From Maribacter dokdonensis DSW-8 (GTDB lineage: Bacteria; Bacteroidota; Bacteroidia; Flavobacteriales; Flavobacteriaceae), in the NCBI RefSeq assembly GCF_001447995.1, contig NZ_LDPE01000001.1:1364001-1428000 (forward strand): a stretch of DNA of 64,000 nucleotides, written 5' to 3'. Position numbers and translations under genes: made by a program. Position 1 is the first letter of the stretch. Every line of letters begins with the position of its first letter. Of this stretch, positions 34,723 through 43,865 are shown one piece after another. A model generated the notes under the pieces. That model made no database searches, had not been told where the DNA came from, and worked only from the letters and a program-made list of their open reading frames with translations.

Positions 34723-36121
34723 CATCATATCTGGCACCTTTTAAATATTTTTCAACCATTTCATTGAATTCCGGCATAATCCTGAACAATGCAGTGTGTT
34801 CCAAAGAATATAACCCGCTTTTATCCGTATAACCAGTTTTAAGCAACTCTTCCAAGTAAAATAAGGCTGTACCGTAATCTTCCATTTTTGAACTAATTGA
34901 GATTACCTCTAAGTAAGCATTATAATCTTTTGGCGAAGTAATGGTCTTTAACATGTGTAATAAATTTAGTGCTTCATAATCTACCACATCTTCAGCTTCA
35001 ATAAAATCAATATTATCTGACACCAGAGCATTAATATACCCTCTTAACCTACTTGACATTTGCCGCTCATATAAATTAGAACTTTTATCCAATTTATTTA
35101 ATTCTTGCATTTGATAATTCCACCACCCAAGATTTGCATAATTATAGGTGATAATATCTTCTTCCAAATAGTAGTTATAATCTTCTTTGGTAAAAGATTC
35201 CTTCAAAAAATAACTGTTTTGACTTCTATTCGCCTGTCTATAATTAGAACTTCTTCTTAAGGTTTTCTGCGTAGCTTTTAGCGTATCTAAATCTACTAAT
35301 GGATTGAAAATCTTTTCCATATCTAACAATTGATATGTAGCTAAAAGAGGTTTTTGTTTGGAAATGTTGGAATTTGCCAAAGTCAAGAATCGATCATACG
35401 AAGAAGCCACCAAACTGCTATCCTTTTCCAAATGACCTTTTGCCATACTAGTAAGCGTCAACATTCTAAATGCATTAGCAATTAAGTCACCTTCTGGCAG
35501 CATACGATCTCCATCAAAGACTATTAATTCATTAGGAAACTTTAATTTATTGAGCAATTCCCTGCTATTCAACATCTCGGTAAAATTATAATCCTCCCTA
35601 TTCACAAGCCCTACGAACTGAAAAGGTTGCTTTGGATTTAAAATCTCAACATTACCAACCGACGCACCTATAGAAATTACTCCATTGATATTACGTACAA
35701 ATGTTGGCAAAATTGAAGCGAACATTGCACTACTACCAAAACCTGCAGTATACATACGATTTTTAGCTAAAGGGATGGTACTGATCACTGAATTGAACAT
35801 TCTATTCGCAATTAAAACATTTTCAGAAATGGAAAGCGAATCACTTATATTATCTGAACTAGCCAAAACATAGCCTTCTTGCTCAGCTGCACCCAGCAAC
35901 ATTGAAACGGCAGCCTTGCCCTTACCCTTTAAATCCATTACAAAGGCAACTGGCCAGGCTTTATTTACCTCAAAATTTGAAGGCAAATAGAGAGAGAAGG
36001 TTTCATTGACCGAATCATTAACAACTAAATTTTCTGAAATAGCACCTCTTAAAAGCCTTAATTCTTGAGAAAATATTGCCGTAGAGGTTAAAACGAACGT
36101 AAGAAGTAGTAATTTTTTCAT
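34709..36121 (-). CDS. Exported alpha/beta-hydrolase-like protein, altered nucleophile
   Basis: A 470-residue secreted protein (signal MKKLLLLTFVLTSTAIFSQ). The first half (about 20-240) resembles an esterase or PHB-depolymerase-like alpha/beta hydrolase: FSLYLPSNFEVNKAWPVAFV, then MYTAGFGSSAMFASIL where active relatives carry a G-x-S-x-G elbow such as GFSGG. Here the elbow reads GFGSS, so the nucleophile position seems changed. The second half (about 250-470) is helical and may be a TPR-like partner domain. Its substrate is unknown, and it may be a non-catalytic binding protein. Confidence 0.7.
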   Translation of the reverse strand: MKKLLLLTFVLTSTAIFSQELRLLRGAISENLVVNDSVNETFSLYLPSNFEVNKAWPVAFVMDLKGKGKAAVSMLLGAAEQEGYVLASSDNISDSLSISENVLIANRMFNSVISTIPLAKNRMYTAGFGSSAMFASILPTFVRNINGVISIGASVGNVEILNPKQPFQFVGLVNREDYNFTEMLNSRELLNKLKFPNELIVFDGDRMLPEGDLIANAFRMLTLTSMAKGHLEKDSSLVASSYDRFLTLANSNISKQKPLLATYQLLDMEKIFNPLVDLDTLKATQKTLRRSSNYRQANRSQNSYFLKESFTKEDYNYYLEEDIITYNYANLGWWNYQMQELNKLDKSSNLYERQMSSRLRGYINALVSDNIDFIEAEDVVDYEALNLLHMLKTITSPKDYNAYLEVISISSKMEDYGTALFYLEELLKTGYTDKSGLYSLEHTALFRIMPEFNEMVEKYLKGARYDVIER

Positions 36122-36250
36122 TATTTAATTTCTATCAAAAATCTAGCCAAAATATCTTAGAACCATTAATCACTAACTAATTTACCAATGATTACTAATT
36201 CCAAAATTAAATATCCATTAATAAATTGATAAAAGAGATTAAGATATTTA

Positions 36251-36700
36251 TCATTTAACTTTATGCATTGGGGCATTAGAAATTACTTGAGAAAGAACAA
36301 TATGAGTCCTTGTTTCACCATACTGTATTAATTGGTCGATAAACTTTTCTAGATGAAACTGATCTTTTAAAACAACTTCCATAACAATATTTTCGTTTCC
36401 GGTAATTCTGTAGCAATTAATAACCTCTTGCAAAGTAGGTACAACAGCTAAAAAAGGCTTCAATTTCCCCATAAATGCCCTTAAGGTTATAATCGCCTTT
36501 AATTGATGTCCGGTTAACGCGTGAGATACTGTAGCCTTATAACCATGTATGATACCAAGGTCCTCCATCTTCTTTACGCGCTCCGCCACTGCCGGTGCCG
36601 TGAGCCCAACCGTACGACCAATATTTGCAAATGACTCCCTTGCATTATCCTGCAATTGTTTTAGTATTTTCCAATTAAGCTCGTCTATCTTTGGATTCAA
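36251..36700 (-). CDS. Lrp/AsnC family transcriptional regulator
   Basis: A 149-residue feast/famine regulator. The N-terminal winged helix (NWKILKQLQDNARESFANIGRTVGLTAPAVAERVKKMEDLGII) is followed by the RAM ligand-binding domain with VVLKDQFHLEKFIDQLIQYGETRTHIVLSQVI. The start is TTG at 36700: an in-frame stop lies just upstream and no ATG precedes the helix-turn-helix. Amino acids are the usual effectors. Neighbouring genes give no clear target. Confidence 0.92.
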   Translation of the reverse strand: MNPKIDELNWKILKQLQDNARESFANIGRTVGLTAPAVAERVKKMEDLGIIHGYKATVSHALTGHQLKAIITLRAFMGKLKPFLAVVPTLQEVINCYRITGNENIVMEVVLKDQFHLEKFIDQLIQYGETRTHIVLSQVISNAPMHKVK

Positions 36701-36818
36701 AAGAATATAGTTTTAATTATTTATTATCAAAGGTAAATTTACAAATTACATTTAAAATCGATAGAAAATAATCAAATAACTAACGTAATTTTATATAACA
36801 CTAACAATACCCCACACA

Positions 36819-37208
36819 ATGGCATATAGAAGTTTAAAACATTTGCCTATTTATAGAAAAGCACTGGAACTCTGCACCATGAGTAGAGAGATTGCGTCAT
36901 ATGTATCTTTCAACAAAGATTTGGTACGCCTTTATGAATCAAAGAGCTTAAGAGACATCATGGCTAATTCTATTTTGACAGATGCCATTCTCATACCTCA
37001 AAAAATTGCACAAGTTGAATATTCTAATTGCAATAATGAACGTAAAGAAACCATTTCTTACATAAATATCATTATAAGAAACATCAACTCTTACTGCATG
37101 GGATTGGAAAAACATGGAGTAAAGGAGACTGAGTACATTAATCTTTTAAGAAAAGAGATCAAAAGTTTTAGAAAATCGTACAAGGCTTGGAAAGCTGACC
37201 ACCTATAA
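36819..37208 (+). CDS. Small helical protein, four-helix-bundle-like
   Basis: A 129-residue, basic, all-helical cytoplasmic protein. The order of helices and the IYRKALELCTMSREIA start loosely resemble the four-helix-bundle proteins of the 23S-rRNA intervening-sequence family, and IPQKIAQVE sits where that family has IPxNIAEG. The likeness is weak. Many Lys and Arg residues near the C-terminus (RKEIKSFRKSYKAWK) could bind nucleic acid. It stands alone between the Lrp gene and purU. Confidence 0.6.
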   Translation: MAYRSLKHLPIYRKALELCTMSREIASYVSFNKDLVRLYESKSLRDIMANSILTDAILIPQKIAQVEYSNCNNERKETISYINIIIRNINSYCMGLEKHGVKETEYINLLRKEIKSFRKSYKAWKADHL

Positions 37209-37266
37209 TTATCCTAAAAATCTTACACAACAACGTAATATAGTTATCATATTAAGGATTATGGTC

Positions 37267-37274
37267 TATTTTTG
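37267..37274 (+). promoter_or_regulatory. -7 box of purU
   Basis: TATTTTTG, 20 bp upstream of the TTG start at 37295. No -33 TTTG is seen. Confidence 0.5.
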
Positions 37275-37294
37275 ACATAAAAAATACCATACAA

Positions 37295-38146
37295 TTGAAA
37301 GCAACTATATTAGTCCATTGTCCTGATCAAGCAGGTATCATAAGTACCGTAACTGGTTTTATCCATAGCAATAAAGGCAACATCGTATACCTTGATCAGC
37401 ATGTTGATAAGCCTGCCAACGTATTTTTTATGCGAACGGTTGTTGAATTCCAAAATGACTTTTCAGATTTGGAACATTTTAAAACGTTATTCCAAAATGA
37501 GTTAGCTATTAGTTACAACATGGAATGGAGTCTACATACCGATGACAAATTACCCAGGATGGCCATTTTCGTATCTAAATACAACCATTGCCTTTATGAC
37601 CTATTAAGTAGATATCAATCTGGTGAGCTAGCCGTTGAGATTCCCTTTATACTCAGTAACCATAACGATTTAAGGTATATTGCAGAACAGTTTAACATAC
37701 CGTTCTATCACGTACCCTTTACTAAAGCCAATAGAGTTACGGCAGAGCAGGAGCAAATTGCAATACTTGAAAAACACGATGTAGATTTTATCGTTTTAGC
37801 TAGATACATGCAAATAGTCAGTGGCAACTTAATAGACAAATACCCTAACAAAATAATTAATATACACCATTCTTTCTTACCTGCCTTTGCCGGTGCTAAA
37901 CCCTATCATGCAGCATTTAAAAGAGGTGTGAAAATTATCGGTGCCACTAGTCACTACGTAACTGAAGAATTGGATGCCGGACCAATTATTGAGCAAGATG
38001 TTACTACAGTAACCCATTCTCACACAATAGAAGACTTTATCACAAAAGGTAGAGACCTTGAGAAGATTGTACTTTCTAGAGGAGTAAAATTGCATATTGC
38101 ACGCAAAACAATGGTCTACAACAATAAAACGGTCATATTCTCGTAA
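37295..38146 (+). CDS. purU: Formyltetrahydrofolate deformylase
   Basis: Cytoplasmic enzyme hydrolysing 10-formyl-THF to THF and formate, 283 residues. The N-terminal ACT domain (LVHCPDQAGIISTVTGFI) is followed by the formyltransferase-like domain with FILSNHNDLRY, YHVPFTKANR, FIVLARYMQI, the catalytic NIHHSFLPAFAGAKPYH (about 190) and GATSHYVTEELDAGPIIEQD. The start codon is TTG: the frame is open for about a dozen codons upstream but contains no ATG. It balances one-carbon pools. It is a single gene. Confidence 0.94.
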   Translation: MKATILVHCPDQAGIISTVTGFIHSNKGNIVYLDQHVDKPANVFFMRTVVEFQNDFSDLEHFKTLFQNELAISYNMEWSLHTDDKLPRMAIFVSKYNHCLYDLLSRYQSGELAVEIPFILSNHNDLRYIAEQFNIPFYHVPFTKANRVTAEQEQIAILEKHDVDFIVLARYMQIVSGNLIDKYPNKIINIHHSFLPAFAGAKPYHAAFKRGVKIIGATSHYVTEELDAGPIIEQDVTTVTHSHTIEDFITKGRDLEKIVLSRGVKLHIARKTMVYNNKTVIFS

Positions 38147-38180
38147 TTACTAAAGTAAAACCTATACATATTATACAATA

Positions 38181-38897
38181 ATGATTAAAAAAATTAGTTT
38201 GGCTTTCTGCATGATGCTCGCAATTTCATGCAATGAATTACAGCAAGTAGTAAATCAATTACCTACATCTACAGACACTGCTTTGAGCAATGAAACCATA
38301 GCAAATGGTCTAAAAGAAGCTTTAGATCAAGGTATAGAAAAACAGGTAAGCAAGTTAACCGCTACTGACGGTTTTTATAAAAATGAATTGGTCAAAATTC
38401 TATTACCAGAAGACCTACAAAAGGTAGATAAAACTTTACGCGATATAGGTTTAGGCAATTTGGCAGACGAAGGCTTAAAGGTTTTGAACCGTGCTGCCGA
38501 AGATGCTGTTGCAGAAGCTACACCTATTTTCGTAAATGCTGTAAAAGACATGTCATTCGCAGACGCAAAAAATATTCTTCTTGGCGAAAACAATGCTGCT
38601 ACTACTTATTTGGAAACAAAAACGAATACAGAGCTATATGCTAAATTCAATCCTGTAATCAACGAATCTTTTCAAAAAGTAGGTGCAGATAAAATTTGGA
38701 GTTCTATAATCACCAAATACAATTCAATCCCATTGACCAACAATGTAAACCCAGATTTAACAGATTATGTAACACAGGAGGCTTTATCAGGAGTTTATAA
38801 AATGATTGCTGTAGAGGAAGAAGAAATTAGAACAAAGTTCTCTTCAAGAACTACAGATGTCCTTAAAAAAGTATTTGCACTTCAAGATAAAAAATAG
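38181..38897 (+). CDS. DUF4197 domain lipoprotein
   Basis: A 238-residue lipoprotein (MIKKISLAFCMMLAISCNE, lipobox Cys 17). The DUF4197 domain fills the mature part and shows IANGLKEALDQGIEKQVSKL, ILLPEDLQKVDKTLRDIGL, LNRAAEDAVAEATPIFVNAV and DYVTQEALSGVYKMIAVEEEEIR. It is a mostly helical, periplasmic-facing fold of unknown function, common in Proteobacteria and Bacteroidota. It lies 34 bp after purU and may share its transcript. Confidence 0.88.
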   Translation: MIKKISLAFCMMLAISCNELQQVVNQLPTSTDTALSNETIANGLKEALDQGIEKQVSKLTATDGFYKNELVKILLPEDLQKVDKTLRDIGLGNLADEGLKVLNRAAEDAVAEATPIFVNAVKDMSFADAKNILLGENNAATTYLETKTNTELYAKFNPVINESFQKVGADKIWSSIITKYNSIPLTNNVNPDLTDYVTQEALSGVYKMIAVEEEEIRTKFSSRTTDVLKKVFALQDKK

Positions 38898-38976
38898 ATT
38901 TTCAACAACTTAAACAATAACTCAAAAATATATGCGTTAAAATTAAACAAAAGAATATTAAAGCATTCATTTTCAA

Positions 38977-39008
38977 TTTTTTGAGTTAGTTATTTTTTGA
39001 GTTAGTTA
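38977..39008. repeat. Perfect 16-bp tandem duplication
   Basis: TTTTTTGAGTTAGTTA occurs twice head to tail, followed by GTTAATAA. An inverted partner (AACTCAAAAA, about 38919) lies just after the DUF4197 stop, so the region could form a long AT-rich hairpin. Confidence 0.8.
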
Positions 39009-39015
39009 GTTAATA

Positions 39016-39044
39016 AAAACCGGTGGGAGCATCGGTTTTTTTAT
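39016..39044 (+). terminator. Terminator after DUF4197 gene
   Basis: Stem AAACCGGTG/CATCGGTTT (one G-U pair) with a GGAG loop and seven T residues. Confidence 0.78.
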
Positions 39045-39090
39045 TTTAACACTTAAAGACTACATCTTAATAAATCAATGTTAAAGCACT

Positions 39091-39912
39091 TTAGATTGTT
39101 TTTTGACCGCCCAAATATGCAATTACCTTCTCATTAAAAAATACTGGTCGTTCCACATTTACAACATGACCACAGTCTTCAACCACCACTAATTGCGAAC
39201 TTTTATGCAAAGAAACAATTTTGCGAATGCTGGGAAGAAATAAATAATCTTCTTCTCCCATGACATATAATGTAGGTATGTTGATATCTGCAGACCTAAA
39301 AAAGCGTAATAATGGATTAATTTCCGATGTTAGCTTAAACCATCTTATAAACTCTTTTTGATATAGCTTTTTTGCCTCACGAACAAAAAGCGACCTAGAC
39401 TCCTTATGATTTTTATTTGGCATTATAATAAAAGCAAAGAACTTGTATAACCATAGATAAGGCACGATCGATTTAAATATGATACCAAGTTTTATCAATA
39501 TTTGAGATCTAAGGTTCAATTTCATTATAGCACCGCCCATAACCATACTTTCAACCCGATCAGGATGGTTCTCCGCTAAATTCCGTATTAAAATAGTACC
39601 TAATGATATCCCTACAAAATGAGACTTTTCTATACCTTCTTGATCAATAACCTCAACAATATCGTTAGTAATAACATCAAAGGTGTACTTTTCATTAAAA
39701 ACATTTTTTAAACTAGACTTAGAATTCCCATGCCCTCTTAAATCTAATAGCAATACGTTAAAGTGTTTCTTAAATTCTCGTATTTGTTTGAACCATATTG
39801 AAGAACTACCTCCTGCACCATGTACAAATGTCACCCATTCAGTAGCTGTTTTATGATGATACGTAATATAATGAAGCACAGGTTTGTATTTAAAAAAAGT
39901 TGTAATGTACAA
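39091..39912 (-). CDS. Alpha/beta hydrolase
   Basis: A cytoplasmic serine hydrolase fold, 273 residues. The oxyanion strand FVHGAGGSSSIW (about 29-40), the nucleophile elbow GISLG (about 98-102), the LLLDLRGHGNSKSS strand, a late Asp (GEEDYLF) and the His in EDCGHVVNVERP are all present, so it should be active. The start is TTG at 39912; an in-frame stop lies shortly upstream and no ATG is available before the hydrolase core. The substrate is unknown. It is a single gene. Confidence 0.85.
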   Translation of the reverse strand: MYITTFFKYKPVLHYITYHHKTATEWVTFVHGAGGSSSIWFKQIREFKKHFNVLLLDLRGHGNSKSSLKNVFNEKYTFDVITNDIVEVIDQEGIEKSHFVGISLGTILIRNLAENHPDRVESMVMGGAIMKLNLRSQILIKLGIIFKSIVPYLWLYKFFAFIIMPNKNHKESRSLFVREAKKLYQKEFIRWFKLTSEINPLLRFFRSADINIPTLYVMGEEDYLFLPSIRKIVSLHKSSQLVVVEDCGHVVNVERPVFFNEKVIAYLGGQKTI

Positions 39913-40073
39913 TGTATATATAGTTTTTCACAATCTGTTTAAGATTTTAAAAAATCACTTAGAACACGCTATCTTTTAAATTATCACAGGTGTATTTGTT
40001 AAAAAAAAGACATATTACCTATAAATTAGATGTACAGCTACACATACACACATCCAAAACCTGAATCTGAACG

Positions 40074-40081
40074 TATATTTG
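40074..40081 (+). promoter_or_regulatory. -7 box for 63-residue protein
   Basis: TATATTTG, 21 bp upstream of the ATG at 40103. The 190-bp gap before it contains nothing else I can name. Confidence 0.5.
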
Positions 40082-40102
40082 TAAGAAACTAAAACCAGGA
40101 TT

Positions 40103-40294
40103 ATGGAAAAGCAATATTGCAAGGTAGGGACAGTAACACCAATGGAAGCTAATACAGACATAATAAGCTTATTGGAGTATCAATATCAAATGTTTTTAGA
40201 CAAAGCTTCTAACATGCAAACCAATACCCAGTTGGGAGAATTTTTTGAATCCAAAGCCCAGAAAATCAAAAAAACTTTAGAAGACCTAGTTTAG
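40103..40294 (+). CDS. 63-residue protein of unknown function
   Basis: A small soluble protein with one long amphipathic helix in the first half (NTDIISLLEYQYQMFLDKAS) and a lysine-rich second helix (FFESKAQKIKKTLEDLV). No family is recognised. A -7 promoter box is well placed upstream, which supports it as a real gene. Its 3' end overlaps the convergent pyrF by 9 bp. Confidence 0.6.
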   Translation: MEKQYCKVGTVTPMEANTDIISLLEYQYQMFLDKASNMQTNTQLGEFFESKAQKIKKTLEDLV

Positions 40295-41107
40295 TCTTTG
40301 GAGCTCTATTTTCATAGCTTCTTGTAACTCTTTAGCTTTTTTTCTAGCAGCATCTGTAAAATCCTCCTGGTCAGATGCATAGATAATTCCGCGTGAAGAA
40401 TTAATAAGTAGTCCAACATCTTTTGTCATACCATATTCACAAACATCTACTAAACTACCGCCTTGGGCACCAACTCCAGGCACCAATAAGAAGTTATTAG
40501 GTATTATTTGACGAATTTCCTTCAGATATTCAGCCTTTGTGGCACCCACAACGTACATTAAATTCTCTGCCCCTTTGTAGGTAGTAGAAACCGATAATAC
40601 CTCTTTATATAGCTCTCTATCTCCAATCTTTTTAGTTTGAAAATCAAAAGCACCACCATTTGACGTTAAGGCAAGTAAGATGGTATGTTTATCCTTGAAT
40701 TCCAAAAATGGTTCAACCGAATCTTTGCCCATATAAGGAGCAATTGTGATGGAATCAAAATTTAAATCTTCAAAAAATGCCTTCGCATATCTTGTAGACG
40801 TATTACCTATATCACCACGTTTAGCATCTGCAATGGTGAAAATTTCAGGATAATTCTTATTTAGATACTTTATCGTTTTTCGCAAAGCAGACCACCCCTG
40901 TACACCATAAGCTTCATAAAATGCTATGTTAGGTTTATAAGCCACACATAAATCATGTGTGGCATCAATAATTGCTTTGTTAAACTCAAAAATAGAATCT
41001 TCTTCCTCCAACAAAAAAGGTGGAATTTTCTCTAAGTCGGTATCTAAACCTATACACAAAAAGGATTGTTTTTTATGAATTTGGGCAACCAATTCCTGGG
41101 TAGTCAT
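40286..41107 (-). CDS. pyrF: Orotidine 5'-phosphate decarboxylase
   Basis: Last step of UMP synthesis, 273 residues, of the longer type 2 OMP decarboxylase group. Motifs are FLCIGLDTDLEKIP at the N-terminus, the catalytic TIADAKRGDIGNTS (about 90), ITIAPYMGKDSVEPFL, LALTSNGGAFDFQ and LLVPGVGAQGGS. It is cytoplasmic. It follows prfA by 3 bp on the same strand, so the two are co-transcribed. Confidence 0.95.
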   Translation of the reverse strand: MTTQELVAQIHKKQSFLCIGLDTDLEKIPPFLLEEEDSIFEFNKAIIDATHDLCVAYKPNIAFYEAYGVQGWSALRKTIKYLNKNYPEIFTIADAKRGDIGNTSTRYAKAFFEDLNFDSITIAPYMGKDSVEPFLEFKDKHTILLALTSNGGAFDFQTKKIGDRELYKEVLSVSTTYKGAENLMYVVGATKAEYLKEIRQIIPNNFLLVPGVGAQGGSLVDVCEYGMTKDVGLLINSSRGIIYASDQEDFTDAARKKAKELQEAMKIELQRLN

Positions 41108-41110
41108 ATT

Positions 41111-42187
41111 TTAAAATATCTCAGAGGCTTCCCTCAATTTTTCGGTATTTTCTACAAAACTCAATTCATCTATTATTTTTTGGATATCTCCATCTATAAT
41201 ATTAGACAAATCATACAAGGTTAGACCAATACGATGATCGGTAACCCTACCTTGCGGGTAATTGTAAGTTCTAATTTTTGCAGAACGGTCACCACTACTT
41301 ACTTGAGAGTTTCGCTTTGCAGCATCTTCTTCTTGTTTTTTTGCCAATTCTAAATCATATAACCTAGAACGCAAAACCCTAAAAGCTTTGTCCTTATTCT
41401 TGTGCTGCGATTTTTGGTCCTGACATTGAGCCACTAAACCCGTTGGTATATGCGTTAAACGCACCGCGGAGTATGTAGTGTTTACAGATTGACCACCAGG
41501 ACCTGACGAACAGAAAAAATCTATACGTACATCTTTGGGATCTATTTGTACGTCAAAATCTTCAGCTTCGGGCAAAACCATAACCGTAGCGGCACTGGTG
41601 TGCACCCTACCCTGGGTTTCTGTCTGTGGAACCCTCTGTACACGGTGAACACCGGCTTCAAACTTTAAAGTTCCGTATACATCGGTACCAGATACTTCAA
41701 ACTGAATTTCCTTATAACCACCACTAGTACCTTCACTAAGATCAATTACATTTGTTTTCCAACCTCTACCCTCACAGTATTTAGTATACATTCTAAAAAG
41801 GTCACCGGCAAAGATACTAGCCTCATCACCACCAGTTCCTGCTCTGATTTCTACTACGACATCCTTAGCATCTTCAGGATCTTTTGGTATCAACATCAGT
41901 TTAATATCCTCTTCCAGCTTTGGCAGAGCCCCTTTGGCCTCTTCCATTTGCATCTTGGCCATTTCAAGCATTTCTTCATCACTACCATCGGCAATGATTT
42001 CCTCAGCTTCGGCAATATTATTGGTAAGCTCAAGATATTCTTCTCGCTTATCCATTAAGTCTTTAAGATCTTTATATTCTTTAGTAAGCTTTACATATTT
42101 ATCTTGATCAGATATAATATTCGGTTGAATTATAAGGTCGGAAACCTCATCAAAACGTTGTTTTACTATGTTTAATTTTTCTATCAT
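41111..42187 (-). CDS. prfA: Peptide chain release factor 1
   Basis: Class I release factor reading UAA and UAG, 358 residues, normal length. The GGQ loop is in [18 protein letters not shown] (about 231), the stop-codon-reading region follows the [16 protein letters not shown] and [19 protein letters not shown] blocks, and the coiled N-terminal domain covers about 1-100. In the anticodon-mimic region a P-x-T motif is not as clear as in E. coli, but overall identity is not in doubt. It is first gene of prfA-pyrF. Confidence 0.96.
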   Translation of the reverse strand: MIEKLNIVKQRFDEVSDLIIQPNIISDQDKYVKLTKEYKDLKDLMDKREEYLELTNNIAEAEEIIADGSDEEMLEMAKMQMEEAKGALPKLEEDIKLMLIPKDPEDAKDVVVEIRAGTGGDEASIFAGDLFRMYTKYCEGRGWKTNVIDLSEGTSGGYKEIQFEVSGTDVYGTLKFEAGVHRVQRVPQTETQGRVHTSAATVMVLPEAEDFDVQIDPKDVRIDFFCSSGPGGQSVNTTYSAVRLTHIPTGLVAQCQDQKSQHKNKDKAFRVLRSRLYDLELAKKQEEDAAKRNSQVSSGDRSAKIRTYNYPQGRVTDHRIGLTLYDLSNIIDGDIQKIIDELSFVENTEKLREASEIF

Positions 42188-42295
42188 ATGCTTACTTCAC
42201 TTGTATGGCAAATTTACAATAAAATTACAGACACTTTAAAGTGATTATCGTGGGAAGAAATAATTAAAAAACGAGCACCTAGGTTTTTGAAATAC

Positions 42296-43282
42296 TTAGT
42301 TTAGCAGAATGCCATTACTCTTGTGCATTTTATTGGCGCTATCCACAATAATAACCTCTGTATCTCCAAGTTGATTTATAAGAGCCAAACCTGCATCTAA
42401 CCCCATTACAAAGATGGATGTTGCCAAGGCATCTGATAACTCCGCACTTTTTGCAAATACCGATACACTGTTGATACCCGTAGCGGGAAAACCTGTTTTA
42501 GGATCTAAAATATGGGTGTATTTTTTATTGCCCGACATGATAAAATTACCGTCACTGGCCGTTGTTGCCACAGACGACTCAAGAATTGGAATCCATGATG
42601 CAATACCACCTTTTAAATCTGGATTCATAACCCCAATCAACCATTTATCACCTGTAACTTTGGTACCCCAAGTGGTAATATCACCATTTAAATTTATAAT
42701 ACCGGCCTTAACATCCTTTGACACCAATAACGCCTTTGCCTTGTCTGCAGCAAACCCCTTTCCAATACCACCAAAAGAAATTTTCATTCCTTTTTTCTTT
42801 AAAAAAACAGTTTGATCCTTATTGTTCAAAACAATATTCTTATACCCTATTCTAGATTGCACCGCCTCTACGTTTGCCTTAGAAGGTAAAGACTGCATTG
42901 AACCATCTAATTTCCATACATCTTTAAGTGCAGTGAATGTTATATCAAATGCACCGTTGGTAATTTCAGAAATTTGAATAGAACGCTCTATGAGCTTGTA
43001 TAGTTCCCAACTTACGTGAACTGGCTTAATACCGGCATTTCTATTAATCAAACTTGTTTCAGAGTCCTGATTCCAGGAAGAAATCAACTTCTCAATTCTT
43101 TGAACTTCGGCCAAAGCTTCCTGTATATAAATGTAACCCAACTCCTCATCTACCGAAACTACCGTAATGTCAAAATCACCGCCCATTACCTCGTAAGACT
43201 TCTTTACGGTAACGTACTTTTTATCTTGACCATACGAAATGTAGGTCAACATAACTATTAATAAGGCACTGATATACTTCAC
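42296..43282 (-). CDS. apbE: FAD:protein FMN transferase ApbE
   Basis: Exported flavin transferase of 328 residues that attaches FMN to Thr or Ser in partner proteins such as NqrB, NqrC and RnfG. A signal peptide (YISALLIVMLTYISYG) opens the protein. Family blocks are VMGGDFDITVVS, GAFDITF, ISFGGIGKGFAADKAKALL, AGIINLNGDITTWG, VATTASDGNF and the metal-binding ELSDALATSIFVMG (about 285). The start codon is GTG at 43282. A Rieske-type gene lies 87 bp upstream on the same strand. Confidence 0.93.
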   Translation of the reverse strand: MKYISALLIVMLTYISYGQDKKYVTVKKSYEVMGGDFDITVVSVDEELGYIYIQEALAEVQRIEKLISSWNQDSETSLINRNAGIKPVHVSWELYKLIERSIQISEITNGAFDITFTALKDVWKLDGSMQSLPSKANVEAVQSRIGYKNIVLNNKDQTVFLKKKGMKISFGGIGKGFAADKAKALLVSKDVKAGIINLNGDITTWGTKVTGDKWLIGVMNPDLKGGIASWIPILESSVATTASDGNFIMSGNKKYTHILDPKTGFPATGINSVSVFAKSAELSDALATSIFVMGLDAGLALINQLGDTEVIIVDSANKMHKSNGILLN

Positions 43283-43369
43283 TTACTTTCTCTAGTTGGG
43301 GGTCAATTTTATCATCAAAGAATAATAAGTTAGGTTGGTGTTGTTGGTTTTAGAATTGTAATATGATCA

Positions 43370-43813
43370 TTACTCAAAAACTCGTAAAATATCACCTTCA
43401 AGTGAAGTATTGTATATTTTTAACGCTCTTGAAGTACTGTTAGGAATTTCATTTAAAGGAGTACCGGTCTGAGAAAACTTTGATCCGTGCACATCACAGT
43501 AAAAAATACCACCTTCTTGATTTACAAATCTTACCTGATCATATTGCTCATGACTGCAGATTTGCGTAGCGGCAACAAATTCACCTTCAAGATTTCTAAC
43601 TACAACAACAAGATTTTTTAAAATAAATCCGCCATTATTTGCCAATTTAGCAGCCTCGGAAGAAGTAAGATCAATAGTGAAATCTACATTGGTTGGTGGC
43701 GTAACAATATCTCCTTCAACTTCATTGTCCTTGGAACAACTGCCCAAGCAAGGAAACGTTATTGCAAATGCAGCACCCGCACCCAGAGTTCGTAAAAATT
43801 CTTTTCTTTCCAT
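43370..43813 (-). CDS. Rieske [2Fe-2S] protein, exported
   Basis: A 147-residue protein with a short signal region and a possible lipobox (FPCLGSCSKDN). The Rieske centre is CSH (about 89-91) with YCDVHGSKF (about 110), giving the C-x-H and C-x2-H cluster ligands. The size and lack of other domains suggest a small periplasmic electron carrier rather than a bc1 subunit. It is on the same strand as apbE, whose product matures flavoproteins; a shared redox role is inference. Confidence 0.88.
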   Translation of the reverse strand: MERKEFLRTLGAGAAFAITFPCLGSCSKDNEVEGDIVTPPTNVDFTIDLTSSEAAKLANNGGFILKNLVVVVRNLEGEFVAATQICSHEQYDQVRFVNQEGGIFYCDVHGSKFSQTGTPLNEIPNSTSRALKIYNTSLEGDILRVFE

Positions 43814-43865
43814 AGCAAGATAGGTTTATACAAAAAGAACGATTTATTTACATTAATCGTATGTT

